Source: an uncultured Alphaproteobacteria bacterium (GTDB taxonomy: Bacteria > Pseudomonadota > Alphaproteobacteria > UBA9655). Taken from it: 64,000 bases of DNA. A program made the translations under genes and the position numbers. The stretch is taken from the NCBI GenBank assembly GCA_937967795.1, contig CALBSK010000010.1, positions 113,350 to 177,349 of the forward strand, in the 5' to 3' direction. A model generated the notes under the pieces. It was not told where the DNA came from and did no database searches. It saw nothing but the letters and a program-made list of their open reading frames with translations. Below, piece after piece: positions 38,334 to 47,881 of the stretch (positions are counted from its first letter, which is position 1; each line of letters begins with the position of its first letter).

Positions 38334-39158
38334 TTAATTATGCTCGTCACTAACAAGGGTTATATCGGGAGCATCCACAGATTTCATACCAACGACATGA
38401 TACCCCGAATCCACATGCAAGATTTCTCCTGTAACACCGGCTGAAAGATCGCTTAAAAAATAAAGGGCCGATTTTCCAACATCTTCCAGAGACGTATTGC
38501 GCTTGAGGGGAGAGTTATACTGATTCCACTTGAGAATATATCGAAAATCGCCAATACCAGAAGCAGCCAAGGTTTTAATAGGGCCTGCTGAAATCGCGTT
38601 GACACGAATATTATCCCCCCCTAAATCAACGGCTAAGTAGCGAACACTTGATTCAAGTGCGGCTTTTACAAGTCCCATGACGTTATAATGGGGCATAACT
38701 CTTTCAGCACCGTAATAGGTTAGGGTTAGAAGACTTCCCCCGTTTGTCATCAGAGGGGCCGCATAACGCGCAACTTCTGTGAAGGAATAGCAAGAAATAT
38801 CCATAGAGTTGAGGAAGTTTTTACGACTGGTTTGAATATACTTTCCTTTAAGCTCTTCCTTATCAGAAAAACCAATGGCGTGGACAACAAAGTCAAGAGA
38901 ATCCCATTGTTCTTTGAGCACATCAAAAGTTTCCTTAACTCCATTTTCTACACTTACATCACAAGGAATGACGATTGAAGAGCCTAAAGAGGCGGCCAAA
39001 GGCTCCACGCGTTTTTTAAGAGCCTCTCCTTGATAGGTAAATGCAAGATTAGCCCCATGGGCAGAAAGGACTTGTGCAATTCCCCATGCGATTGAGTAAT
39101 TGTTAGCAACGCCCATAATAAGGCCTCGTTTGCCATTCATTAACGATGATGCAGTCAT
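38334..39158 (-). CDS. fabI: Enoyl-[acyl-carrier-protein] reductase (NADH) FabI
   Basis: The product has 274 residues. The FabI opening GKRGLIMGVANNYSIAWGIA binds NADH. The catalytic pair is Tyr-x6-Lys in MPHYNVMGLVKAALE, and the earlier YYGAERV supplies the second tyrosine. SAGPIKTLAASGIGDF is also conserved. It performs the last step of each fatty-acid elongation cycle and is the classical triclosan/isoniazid-type target family. It is the first gene before sppA. Confidence 0.97.
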   Translation of the reverse strand: MTASSLMNGKRGLIMGVANNYSIAWGIAQVLSAHGANLAFTYQGEALKKRVEPLAASLGSSIVIPCDVSVENGVKETFDVLKEQWDSLDFVVHAIGFSDKEELKGKYIQTSRKNFLNSMDISCYSFTEVARYAAPLMTNGGSLLTLTYYGAERVMPHYNVMGLVKAALESSVRYLAVDLGGDNIRVNAISAGPIKTLAASGIGDFRYILKWNQYNSPLKRNTSLEDVGKSALYFLSDLSAGVTGEILHVDSGYHVVGMKSVDAPDITLVSDEHN

Positions 39159-39473
39159 TAAAATCTCTCCAAACTCAAAAAATGATTTCCCCTAAAATAG
39201 GCGAGCTCTATCTCTTTGGTCAAGAAAATTGGGTGAGGAGAAAACTACTGCCTCTGTCGCTCTTCAGATTAAAAGAAAGAAAGGAGACATAGAAGTTGAA
39301 GAAATTAACTTTTTTAACACGTTGGTCTGTTCTGGAGATATAGGTAACAGAATGTTCCTAAGACACAACTGACACTCCCTTAGCCGTTAAAGGAATTGTG
39401 CAAGGAGTGTAAGATCCTTTTTTCTGAGTCAGTATAACCCAAAGCATAACACATACAAATAACTGGCAAACCC
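39159..39473. other. Gap between trkH and fabI with one stem-loop
   Basis: No coding frame is supported. ACACTCC (39372-39378) pairs with GGAGTGT (39404-39410), and TCCTTTTTT follows on the forward strand. That would make a forward terminator, although no forward gene ends here. The fabI promoter must lie in the left part of the gap. Confidence 0.4.
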
Positions 39474-40925
39474 TTAAGTTCTCCAGAAATTGGGCGTAAA
39501 AAGAATGAGCAATGTTAAAAGCTCAAGACGACCCAATAGCATGCCAAATATGGTAATCCATTTAGCTATTTCTGAAAGATCGCCGAAAGAGCCGGAAGGG
39601 CCTATTTGACTTCCTAATCCTGGTCCTACGTTTCCTAAAATAGTGGCACTACCCGAAAGACTCGAAACCACATCTAAGCCACATAGGGAAAGACTCAAAG
39701 CCAAAGCCGCATAACAAAAAATATAAAGCGCAAAAAAGGCTAGAACCGACATAAAATCAGTCTCTTTCAGTTTTTGGTTATTATAAAGGGGAACAAATAC
39801 GCCGTGAGGGCGGCGTAATTGGTAAATTTGAGCCTTGGCAGCTTTGAAAAGGATCTGGAAACGAAAAATTTTAATTCCGCCGGCTGTTGATCCTGTGCAT
39901 CCTCCCACAAACATCAGAAGAAAGATGAAAATAAGAGCAAAGCTCCCCCACGTATTAAAGTCCGCCGTTGTAAATCCTGTTGTTGATGAAATCGATACAA
40001 CAACAAAAGCCCCATGGCGCAAAGCGTTTAAAACATCATATTGAGCGGTGTACCATAGCCACAATGCCATAAATAGAGACGCCATAGTGATCAATAAAAA
40101 GTAAACCCGAACTTGGGAATCCTTCACAAGAGGCTTAGGGTCTCCTTGTAAAAAGCGCGTAAACAAGAGAAAAGTTATACTTCCCATAACCATAAAGACA
40201 ATGGCAATCATTTCAATCCAAGCATTGTCAAAATAACCAAGTGACGCGTCTGACGTTGCAAATCCAGCCGTTGAGACGGTTGACATCATGATGGTAATGG
40301 CCTCAAAAGGGGTCATGCCCGCAAGCCAATAAGCAACGCCACAAATGGCTGACATAAGAAGGTAGGTAGAGAGAATGGCAGAAGCGATTTGAGAAACACG
40401 AGGGAAATATTTTTCTGAACGGTCTGAAAATTCGCTTCTGAAAAGCTGCATGCCTCCAATTTTAAGAGCCGGTAAGATTGTCATAGCCATAACCACAATC
40501 CCTATTCCTCCCAACCATTGCAAGAGAGCACGCCACAATAAAATTCCAGGGGGGGCATAATCTAAGTTTTTAAAAACCGTGGCTCCCGTCGTTGTGAGGC
40601 CGGAGATAGCTTCAAAAAGGGCATCCGTAAAAGTAGGGGCTGCACTTGAAAGAATAAACGGAAGAGACGCAAAAATAGAGATAGCCGCCCAACTTGAAAC
40701 GGTTAAAACAAAAGCTTCCCGCACTTCAAAGATGGGCTCTCCTTCAGGTCGAAAACTCAAAGTGAGCAAAACACCAATAAATCCGGTAATAGCCGCCGAT
40801 TCTCCAAAATAAACCCAATCAGGATCCCGATGAAGAAGATCCATCCCAGCAGGAATGGTCATGGCAATTGCCAAAATGGCCAGAAAAATGCCGAGGATAA
40901 AAACAATGAAGCGACCTTGAATCAT
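39474..40925 (-). CDS. trkH: TrkH-family potassium uptake protein
   Basis: The product has 483 residues and four membrane-pore-membrane repeats. Selectivity-filter-like segments are visible: SGLTTTGATV (repeat 1), MSTVSTAGFAT (2), SISSTTGFTTADF (3) and ILGNVGPGLG (4). LLQWLGGIGIVVMAMTILP and MFVGGCTGSTAGGIK are typical. It forms the K+ translocating subunit with TrkA, which is not in the window. It is divergent from recJ with a 130-base shared upstream region. Confidence 0.95.
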   Translation of the reverse strand: MIQGRFIVFILGIFLAILAIAMTIPAGMDLLHRDPDWVYFGESAAITGFIGVLLTLSFRPEGEPIFEVREAFVLTVSSWAAISIFASLPFILSSAAPTFTDALFEAISGLTTTGATVFKNLDYAPPGILLWRALLQWLGGIGIVVMAMTILPALKIGGMQLFRSEFSDRSEKYFPRVSQIASAILSTYLLMSAICGVAYWLAGMTPFEAITIMMSTVSTAGFATSDASLGYFDNAWIEMIAIVFMVMGSITFLLFTRFLQGDPKPLVKDSQVRVYFLLITMASLFMALWLWYTAQYDVLNALRHGAFVVVSISSTTGFTTADFNTWGSFALIFIFLLMFVGGCTGSTAGGIKIFRFQILFKAAKAQIYQLRRPHGVFVPLYNNQKLKETDFMSVLAFFALYIFCYAALALSLSLCGLDVVSSLSGSATILGNVGPGLGSQIGPSGSFGDLSEIAKWITIFGMLLGRLELLTLLILFTPNFWRT

Positions 40926-41056
40926 GTAATGATAACGACCTGCTTTAGATTTTAGAAGAATATAGCATAATGAGGGAAGAGAGGGAAAAGGTTTAGAATT
41001 TAAACATCTTTCAATAGGGATTTGAAATTCTTTGAGGAAGCGGCTACCCTCTCTTC

Positions 41057-42823
41057 ATGAAAGAAGTCTGTTCTCATTCTCTCTCCCAAAAGCGCTGGGT
41101 TTTAAGACCGTATGAAGATTCACATACGCTTACTTTTACACAAAAACTTGATATTTCCCCTACTCTTGCGCGCCTTTTAGCCATGCGAGGACAAACTTTG
41201 GAGTCGGCGCCTCTTTTTCTTGAGCCCTCCCTCCGCCATCACCTTCCTGATCCTTTGCTTCTGAAAGATATGGATAAGGTCATCACGCGACTTCTTCAAG
41301 CGATCATCTCTCATGAAAAAATTGTTATCTGGGGAGATTATGATGTTGATGGAGCGACCTCAAGCGCCCTCCTTTATCGATTTTTTAGGGCTCTTGATAT
41401 CCCCGTTGCCCTTTATATTCCCGATCGTATGAAAGAAGGGTACGGCCCTAATACCCCTGGCATTCAAAAATTTATGAGTCAAGGTTATACAGTTATGATG
41501 ACTGTTGATTGTGGAACAACTTCTTTTGAAGCCATAGAGGCTGCCAAAGGAATTGACATCCTCATCTTGGATCATCACACGCCTGAAGCCAAGCTTCCTC
41601 AGGCGTATGCCATTGTAAATCCGAATCGCCTCGATGAAGAAAAGAAAGTAACCCAAACGTTAGGCCACCTTGCTGCCGTAGGGCTTTCCTATTTATGTGT
41701 CATAGGCCTCAACCGCGCTTTACGGGAGAAAGGATTTTATAAAGATAAACAAGAACCCAATCTTCTGGACCTTCTCGATTTGGTCGCTCTCGGTACAGTT
41801 TGCGACGTCATGCCCTTAACGGGGCTTAATCGAACCTTTGTTGCTCAAGGCCTTAAGGTCATGGCGAAACGCAAAAATACAGGACTGAGAGCCCTTGCAG
41901 ACCACACTTCACTTAATGAACCCCCTACTCCTTACCATCTGGGTTTCACATTGGGCCCTCGCATCAATGCGGGCGGACGCGTGGGAGAGTCCTTCTTAGG
42001 AGCCCGTCTTCTTTCAACAGAAAATCCTGAAGAAGCTTCTGAAATTGCAAAACAATTGGATCAATATAATCAAGAACGTCGACTCCTGGAAGCCGACGCT
42101 CTTGAACAAGCTTTTTTACAGGTTAATCCTGAATCCCCTCTTATTATCGTTGGGCGCGAAGGGTGGCACGAAGGAATCATTGGTATTGTAGCGGGACGCC
42201 TCAAAGAAAAATATCACAAACCGACAGCTGTTATTGCTTGGGATAAGAAAGGGGTTGGAAAGGCTTCTGCTCGCTCGATTCCTGGGTTTGATTTTGGTCG
42301 ACTGATTCATAAGGCCCATCATTCAGGATATGTCTTAAAAGGAGGCGGCCATGCTATGGCAGCTGGATTTTCCCTCACAAAAGACCAACTCCCCCTTCTC
42401 ACTGATTTTTTGATGAGTGAGTTGACTCGCCTTGAAAATGAAATCGATTTAAAACCCCTCATATTATGTGATGGTTATTTAGATCTTCGTTCTTTAAATA
42501 AAAACTTTCTCAAAGAAATTGAGATTTTTGGCCCCTTTGGGATGGGAAATCCCCATCCTAAATTCATATTTTCTGATGTGATGGTTGAATCTTATCAACT
42601 CATTCAAGATCAGCATATTCGCTGCCGCTTCTCTCAAGGAGATGGTGTTGAGATAGAAGGCATTGGGTTTCGCCTTAAAGACACTCCACTGGGCCAAGCC
42701 CTCATGGACCGCAGCAAGCGTCCTTTCGATCTTTTAGCTTCTCCTAAGCTTGACACGTGGGGAGGTCAATCGAAAATGACGTTAACAATTGAGGATGGAG
42801 CTTTGGCTATGTCTTCCTCATAA
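41057..42823 (+). CDS. recJ: Single-stranded-DNA-specific exonuclease RecJ
   Basis: The product has 588 residues. DHH-superfamily motifs are WGDYDVDGATSSALL (motif I), DCGTTS (II), LILDHHTPEA (III, the DHH itself) and LGTVCDVMPL (IV). The DHHA1 block (GGGHAMAAGFSL) and OB-fold C-terminus follow. RecJ degrades 5' single strands in RecF-type recombination and mismatch/base repair. Length and motifs are intact. Confidence 0.97.
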   Translation: MKEVCSHSLSQKRWVLRPYEDSHTLTFTQKLDISPTLARLLAMRGQTLESAPLFLEPSLRHHLPDPLLLKDMDKVITRLLQAIISHEKIVIWGDYDVDGATSSALLYRFFRALDIPVALYIPDRMKEGYGPNTPGIQKFMSQGYTVMMTVDCGTTSFEAIEAAKGIDILILDHHTPEAKLPQAYAIVNPNRLDEEKKVTQTLGHLAAVGLSYLCVIGLNRALREKGFYKDKQEPNLLDLLDLVALGTVCDVMPLTGLNRTFVAQGLKVMAKRKNTGLRALADHTSLNEPPTPYHLGFTLGPRINAGGRVGESFLGARLLSTENPEEASEIAKQLDQYNQERRLLEADALEQAFLQVNPESPLIIVGREGWHEGIIGIVAGRLKEKYHKPTAVIAWDKKGVGKASARSIPGFDFGRLIHKAHHSGYVLKGGGHAMAAGFSLTKDQLPLLTDFLMSELTRLENEIDLKPLILCDGYLDLRSLNKNFLKEIEIFGPFGMGNPHPKFIFSDVMVESYQLIQDQHIRCRFSQGDGVEIEGIGFRLKDTPLGQALMDRSKRPFDLLASPKLDTWGGQSKMTLTIEDGALAMSSS

Positions 42824-42875
42824 TGAGAGGAGGACATAACCAAAGTTTTCAAGCTGATTTTCTTTCTACGAAGAA

Positions 42876-43493
42876 TTAATAGCTCTTGAAGTCGCCCGCC
42901 ATACGAAGTGAAAATTTTTGACCGTTAAAAATCATATGTAGACTGTTAGAGAATAGTGCGTACCTTTTACCGTCGGGGTCTGCCCTAAAAATATTTGCAT
43001 AGTGTGCTATATTTGCCGTTGGTGGAAGTTTTGTATGAGAGGGATTAGTGAAATACCACGTAATTCCTGTTCTATCATCTGTTAATGTCGCGCTACCTTT
43101 ATTATACTTAATTTTTTCATAGATACCTCTGATTTTTTGATTCAAAAGTTCTCGCGAAGGCCCTATATCCTGCACCTGCCACATTCTCATTTCAATAGGA
43201 GTAACCGTGCCATTATCCATTTTTAGTTTATACTTACATGATAAAAAACTAGCATAAGTCTTATCTTTTACTATTTCCTTTATGTCGTGTATATCTCCCT
43301 TAAGAGAAAAAGGCGCTGAATCCCATTTCTGCGTATAAGGAATAGGTGTACCTATTCCAACTGTTGTAGAGATGTAATTAGGGCGCTGAAAATCGCTCAC
43401 ACGAATATCGGGGCAACGCAAGGCTGCAGAAGCTGGTAAGGTCAAAGCGCTCAAGCTTACTGCCAATGTGATTGGTAAAATATTTTTTTTCAT
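42876..43493 (-). CDS. Secreted protein, member C of the paralogous family, function unknown
   Basis: The product has 205 residues with a Sec signal (MKKNILPITLAVSLSALTLP, cleavage after ASA). The mature start ALRCPDIRVSDFQ matches the (L)(T/K/R)CP entry of the proteins at 11795 and 28833. A mid-protein LSCKYKLKMDNG corresponds to their FxCxVKxxxxG, and RADPDGKRYALFSNS corresponds to RDPDGGRYTLFSR in member B. It is the most diverged of the three. It is probably exported; function is unknown. It is convergent with recJ. Confidence 0.72.
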   Translation of the reverse strand: MKKNILPITLAVSLSALTLPASAALRCPDIRVSDFQRPNYISTTVGIGTPIPYTQKWDSAPFSLKGDIHDIKEIVKDKTYASFLSCKYKLKMDNGTVTPIEMRMWQVQDIGPSRELLNQKIRGIYEKIKYNKGSATLTDDRTGITWYFTNPSHTKLPPTANIAHYANIFRADPDGKRYALFSNSLHMIFNGQKFSLRMAGDFKSY

Positions 43494-43572
43494 AAGAATT
43501 CTCTCTCTTGTTAGTACTCATAATAAATTAACATGAAATGATTATTATATTCTTAATTTGTATTTGAGCGTT

Positions 43573-44292
43573 TTAATTTTTTATACCAATCGTCACCCGC
43601 TGAATCCCATCGAAATAATGGGAATTTCGAATGTCCATAGGGTCTTTCTTCCCATTCAGATTAACGATAATCAGTTGGCCATTCCCATAGCCATAATCAT
43701 TTCGAAAGTCATAGACGGCCCCTATAATCGCAAGTTTTCCTGAATTGACTTTATCTTGAAAGTCAGCAAGCGCTTTTTCGACTTGGTGATGCACATTCAA
43801 TACCACGCCTTCTTTATCATCAGAAGCCGATTTTAGATCTAGAGTTTCAAGTTCTTTTTGAATGGCGGGCGCCACCTGACTGTAGTCACCCATGGCTGCT
43901 TTTACAGCTCCACAATGGGAATGACCTACAAAAATAAGCACAGGGGTTTTTAACACGTCCACGCCATATTCGACGGATCCCTTTGTCGTTATAAATTGAT
44001 TTCCGATATTACGCGCCACAAAAATGTCATTCTCTGCCTCATTGGAAAAGTTATCTACTTGAACGCGTGAATCTGAGCATAAAACCATAGTCACTCGAGG
44101 ATTTTGAATATCGAGGAATCCTTCAAAATGTGCAGGCGACTTTGATTTAACAAAAGCCGTATTATCTTCAATTAAATCAGAGATGGCGTGTCTGATCTCT
44201 GGGGTAAGTAAATTTTCCTCAGCATGAAGAGAGAAAGTGAGAAACAAAAGGATAACAGCTAAAGTTCTAAAGATTGTTTTTTTCATCATCAT
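43573..44292 (-). CDS. Exported beta-class carbonic anhydrase
   Basis: I choose the ATG triplet at about 44292 (GAGGAAAGA before MMMKK); the frame extends ten residues further but has no ribosome site there. A signal peptide (KKTIFRTLAVILLFLTFSLH, AEE) is followed by a beta-carbonic anhydrase with all zinc ligands: CSDSR (Cys and the Asp-Arg dyad), and HSHCGAVK (His and Cys). ARNIGNQF is also typical. It would interconvert CO2 and bicarbonate in the periplasm. Most beta-class enzymes are cytoplasmic, so export is the notable feature. Confidence 0.9.
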   Translation of the reverse strand: MMMKKTIFRTLAVILLFLTFSLHAEENLLTPEIRHAISDLIEDNTAFVKSKSPAHFEGFLDIQNPRVTMVLCSDSRVQVDNFSNEAENDIFVARNIGNQFITTKGSVEYGVDVLKTPVLIFVGHSHCGAVKAAMGDYSQVAPAIQKELETLDLKSASDDKEGVVLNVHHQVEKALADFQDKVNSGKLAIIGAVYDFRNDYGYGNGQLIIVNLNGKKDPMDIRNSHYFDGIQRVTIGIKN

Positions 44293-44400
44293 TCTTTCCT
44301 CTGTTTTCTCTTGTTCTAACAAAAGTTCCCTAAGATTTTCTTAAAAAATTTTCGTCTTTCTTTTTATTTTCAGGCATAATGAAAGAGGGAGAAAAAACCT

Positions 44401-45909
44401 ATGGATAAGAAAAAAATTTTTCAAGCGCTAGAACTTGACCCTCAAGGATTTCAGGAAGGAGAAATTGAAGTCTGTTCTCCTATTGATGGACAAAAGCTGG
44501 GCCTTGTGCGAGCGCACACCCAGCAAGAAACCGAAAAAATGATCTTCCAAGCCGCCCAGAGTTTTAAGACCTGGCGTCTGATTCCGCCGCCTCAACGAGG
44601 TGAACTCATACGCCTTTTTAGCGAAGAATTGAGAACTCATAAGGATGCGCTCGGCACTCTTGTCACTCTTGAAAACGGCAAGATTTTAGAAGAAGGTCGA
44701 GGCGAAGTTCAAGAAATGATTGATATCTGCGACTTTGCGGTAGGCCTTTCTCGGCAACTCTATGGATTAACAATCGCCTCCGAACGGCCGCAACACCGCA
44801 TGATGGAAACATGGCATCCTTTAGGTCCCATAGGCGTCATCACCCCCTTTAATTTCCCTCTTGCCGTATGGTGTTGGAACTTTGCCATTGCTCTTGTATG
44901 TGGAGACCCTGTTATTTGGAAGCCTTCTGAAAAAACACCTCTCTCGGCCGTTGCCGCAGCCCATCTATTTGAACGAGCTTTAGACCGATTTTCAAACGCT
45001 TGTCCTCATCTCTTACAAGTGATTCTGGGAGGGAGAGATGTTGGTAACGCCCTCGTTACAAGCCCCCATCTTCCGTTGATTTCTGCAACAGGGGGCACCC
45101 GCATGGGACGAGCCGTCGCGACTGGTATTGCCGCTCGTTTTGGGAGATCACTTCTTGAACTCAGCGGCAACAATGCCATGATTTTAACCCCTTCAGCAAA
45201 TCTTGAACTCGCTTTACGAGCCATTACATTTGCAGCCCTCGGAACGACAGGCCAGAGGTGCACCACCTTAAGACGTCTCATTGTTCATGATTCTCTTTAT
45301 CAAAGCACTATTGAGAGCCTTCGCAAAATTTACATCCAAGTCCGCATCGGAAACCCCCTTGACCCTCAAACCCTTGTAGGCCCTCTTATTGACAAGGGGA
45401 GTTTTGAGAAGATGCAACAGGCCCTTCAAAGAGCCCGAGACCAAGGGGGGCACGTTTTCGGAGGGGAACGCATCCTCGAAGATATTTATCCTGAAGGGTA
45501 TTACGTCCACCCTGCTCTTGTTCACATGCCCGCACAAACAGAAATTGTGCGTCAAGAAACCTTTGCTCCAATTCTCTATGTCATGTCCTATCATCATTTT
45601 GAGGATGCTCTGAAAATGCATAATGATGTGGCACAAGGACTGGCCTCTTGTATTTTCACAAACAATGTCCAAGAAGCGGAAATTTTTCTTTCAGCAATGG
45701 GGAGTGATTGTGGCATCGTCAATGTCAATATTGGACCGAGTGGGGCTGAAATCGGGGGAGCTTTTGGCGGTGACAAAGACACAGGGGGAGGACGGGAGTC
45801 AGGGAGTGATGCCTGGAAAAATTATATGCGCCGTGCCACAAACACCATTAACTATTCAACCGAGCTTCCTCTGGCTCAAGGCATCCATTTTGACATAGGT
45901 GAAGCATGA
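44401..45909 (+). CDS. ALDH7-type aldehyde dehydrogenase (aminoadipate-semialdehyde / piperideine-6-carboxylate dehydrogenase)
   Basis: The product has 502 residues. It has the NAD-binding segment [20 protein letters not shown] and [11 protein letters not shown], the general base in LELSGNNAM and the nucleophile in [13 protein letters not shown]. The [15 protein letters not shown] and C-terminal [16 protein letters not shown] segments resemble the antiquitin (ALDH7A1/AmaB/Pcd) subfamily rather than generic ALDHs. The expected reaction is oxidation of 2-aminoadipate 6-semialdehyde in lysine breakdown. The stop overlaps the next gene by four bases, and that gene is a glutaryl-CoA dehydrogenase, which supports the pathway assignment. 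Confidence 0.9.
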   Translation: MDKKKIFQALELDPQGFQEGEIEVCSPIDGQKLGLVRAHTQQETEKMIFQAAQSFKTWRLIPPPQRGELIRLFSEELRTHKDALGTLVTLENGKILEEGRGEVQEMIDICDFAVGLSRQLYGLTIASERPQHRMMETWHPLGPIGVITPFNFPLAVWCWNFAIALVCGDPVIWKPSEKTPLSAVAAAHLFERALDRFSNACPHLLQVILGGRDVGNALVTSPHLPLISATGGTRMGRAVATGIAARFGRSLLELSGNNAMILTPSANLELALRAITFAALGTTGQRCTTLRRLIVHDSLYQSTIESLRKIYIQVRIGNPLDPQTLVGPLIDKGSFEKMQQALQRARDQGGHVFGGERILEDIYPEGYYVHPALVHMPAQTEIVRQETFAPILYVMSYHHFEDALKMHNDVAQGLASCIFTNNVQEAEIFLSAMGSDCGIVNVNIGPSGAEIGGAFGGDKDTGGGRESGSDAWKNYMRRATNTINYSTELPLAQGIHFDIGEA

Positions 45910-47075
45910 CCCCCTTCCAATGGGAGGATCCCTTCTTTTTTGAAGACCAATTAACGGCAGAAGAAAAGCTCATTCGAGAAACAGCTTATCGATATGCCCA
46001 AGAAAAACTCATGCCGCGCATTTTAAAGGCAAATCGGGATGAAACCTATGACCTCCTCATTTTTAAAGAACTGGGGGCTCTTGGCTTTTTAGGCATGACC
46101 CTTCAAGGGTATGGCTGTGCGGGAAGTTCTTATCTGTCCTATGGCCTTGTGGCTCGAGAATTAGAGCGCGTTGATTCAAGTTATCGTTCTCTTTTAAGTG
46201 TTCAATCCTCCCTTGTGATGACGGCTATTGATCTTTTTGGAGATGAAAACCAAAAACAAAAATATCTTCCCTTGCTTGCAAAAGGAGAGCTCATCGGGTG
46301 TTTTGGCCTTACGGAACCCAATCATGGCTCTGATCCCGGTTCTATGGAAACCCATGGGAAAGCGCATGGTGGAGGATGGATTCTGAATGGTTCCAAAGCT
46401 TGGATTACCCACAGTCCCATAGCCGATGTCTTTATTGTATGGGCAAAGATTAATGGGGAGATCAAAGGATTCCTCTTAGAAAAAGGAATGGAAGGGCTTT
46501 CAGCTCCTAAAATTGAAGGAAAATTTAGCTTAAGAGCATCGCCTACGGGTGAGATTGTGTTAAATGACGTTTTTGTTCCTCAACAAAATCTTCTTCCCAA
46601 AGCGATAGGATTGAAAGCCGTGATGCAATGCTTGAATAATGCTCGCTATAGCATTTCTTGGGGAGCTCTCGGGGCTGCCGAATTCTGTTGGCATCAGGCC
46701 CGCGCTTACGTTTTAGAAAGAACGCAATTTGGACGGCCTCTTGCCGCAAATCAACTTATTCAAGCGAAACTCGTTCAGATGCAAACGGATATTTCCCTAG
46801 GCTTACAAGGTGTTTTAAGAGCAGGACGGTTAAAGGATGAAGAGCGATCCTCGCCTGAGCTTATCTCTCTCCTTAAACGAAATAACACCCGCACCGCTCT
46901 TAACGTGGCTCGTACGGCACGCGATATGCTGGGAGCAAATGGCGTTTCTGATGAATATCATGTGATTCGCCATATGATGAATCTTGAATCTGTCAATACT
47001 TATGAAGGAACGTTTGATATCCATACCTTGATTTTGGGCCGTGCCCAAACAAATCTCTCTGCTTTTGGAGAATAG
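45906..47075 (+). CDS. gcdH: Glutaryl-CoA dehydrogenase (acyl-CoA dehydrogenase family)
   Basis: The product has 389 residues with the three-domain ACAD fold. It has FAD contacts in [18 protein letters not shown] and [24 protein letters not shown], and the catalytic glutamate in [17 protein letters not shown], the arrangement specific to glutaryl-CoA dehydrogenases. It would oxidise and decarboxylate glutaryl-CoA to crotonyl-CoA. The start overlaps the ALDH7 stop (ATGA). A LysE-type exporter is next door, so the three genes read as a lysine-handling cluster. Confidence 0.92.
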   Translation: MTPFQWEDPFFFEDQLTAEEKLIRETAYRYAQEKLMPRILKANRDETYDLLIFKELGALGFLGMTLQGYGCAGSSYLSYGLVARELERVDSSYRSLLSVQSSLVMTAIDLFGDENQKQKYLPLLAKGELIGCFGLTEPNHGSDPGSMETHGKAHGGGWILNGSKAWITHSPIADVFIVWAKINGEIKGFLLEKGMEGLSAPKIEGKFSLRASPTGEIVLNDVFVPQQNLLPKAIGLKAVMQCLNNARYSISWGALGAAEFCWHQARAYVLERTQFGRPLAANQLIQAKLVQMQTDISLGLQGVLRAGRLKDEERSSPELISLLKRNNTRTALNVARTARDMLGANGVSDEYHVIRHMMNLESVNTYEGTFDIHTLILGRAQTNLSAFGE

Positions 47076-47142
47076 AGTACCTCCTTTTATTATTACAAAG
47101 AAACGGCTGATGAGTTCAGATAGAAGTGAATCTGGTTATAAC

Positions 47143-47781
47143 TTATACGGTAAAAAGAAGCCATACTCCCAAGGTCATTAAAACACCCCCTGTGATCCGT
47201 TCAATCCAATGTCCCACAGTGTTAAATTTTTCTCGGGTTCGCCGTCCAGACAAACAAAAAGCGACAAAACCAAACCAAGCCAACGTTTCGATAAAAATGA
47301 TAATCCCATAGATGAGCATAATGACAAAAGGGGTATGCGGATCAATAACAACCGAAAATAAACTCAGAAAAAACAGCATGCATTTAGGATTAAGGGCATT
47401 CGTTAAGAAGCCAGAACGAATCGCGGAAAAAGGGGAAATATCATGTTTGTGATGGATGTTTCCCAAAGTTAAAATTGTTTTCTTTGCTTTAAGGCCTTTA
47501 AATCCTATATATAATAAATAGCCCGCTCCCAAACATTTAATGGAAAATAAAAGCCATGATGTTTCCGCAATAACAAAGCCCAATCCCAACAAAATATAGG
47601 TCACATGCACAAGGATTCCCAGGGCAATGCCAAGAGCTGTCAAAAGAGCTGTTTTCCGCGAATAAACCAAACTGTTTCTCACAACGATCGCAAAATCTGG
47701 TCCAGGGCTTACGAGGGAGACCATCACCAATCCTGCCAAGCTGAGGAGGGAGGGGAGGTATTCAAGAAGAAAAGATTCCAT
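47143..47781 (-). CDS. LysE/RhtB-family amino-acid exporter
   Basis: I start at the ATG 47781 (212 residues, AGGA seven bases upstream); the frame continues to 47838 without a ribosome site. Six transmembrane helices and the family block SLVSPGPDFAIVVRNSLVYSRK at the start are clear; GFLTNALNPKCMLFFLSLF is also typical. It probably exports a basic or neutral amino acid or homoserine lactone-like solute. Proximity to the ALDH7/GcdH pair hints at lysine, but the family cannot be resolved further by eye. Confidence 0.9.
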   Translation of the reverse strand: MESFLLEYLPSLLSLAGLVMVSLVSPGPDFAIVVRNSLVYSRKTALLTALGIALGILVHVTYILLGLGFVIAETSWLLFSIKCLGAGYLLYIGFKGLKAKKTILTLGNIHHKHDISPFSAIRSGFLTNALNPKCMLFFLSLFSVVIDPHTPFVIMLIYGIIIFIETLAWFGFVAFCLSGRRTREKFNTVGHWIERITGGVLMTLGVWLLFTV

Positions 47782-47881
47782 AAACATTCCTGACACTTTA
47801 ATAAATCCAATACCTTCAAAATCTCTTTCTAACAACATTTTTTTATTGACCCTTCATTTCTTGTTCTTTATTTTTGGTCCT

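Noticed and set aside
45268..45672. 134-codon antisense ORF opposite the ALDH7 gene
   Set aside because: It lies entirely within a strongly conserved gene on the other strand and has no own signals.
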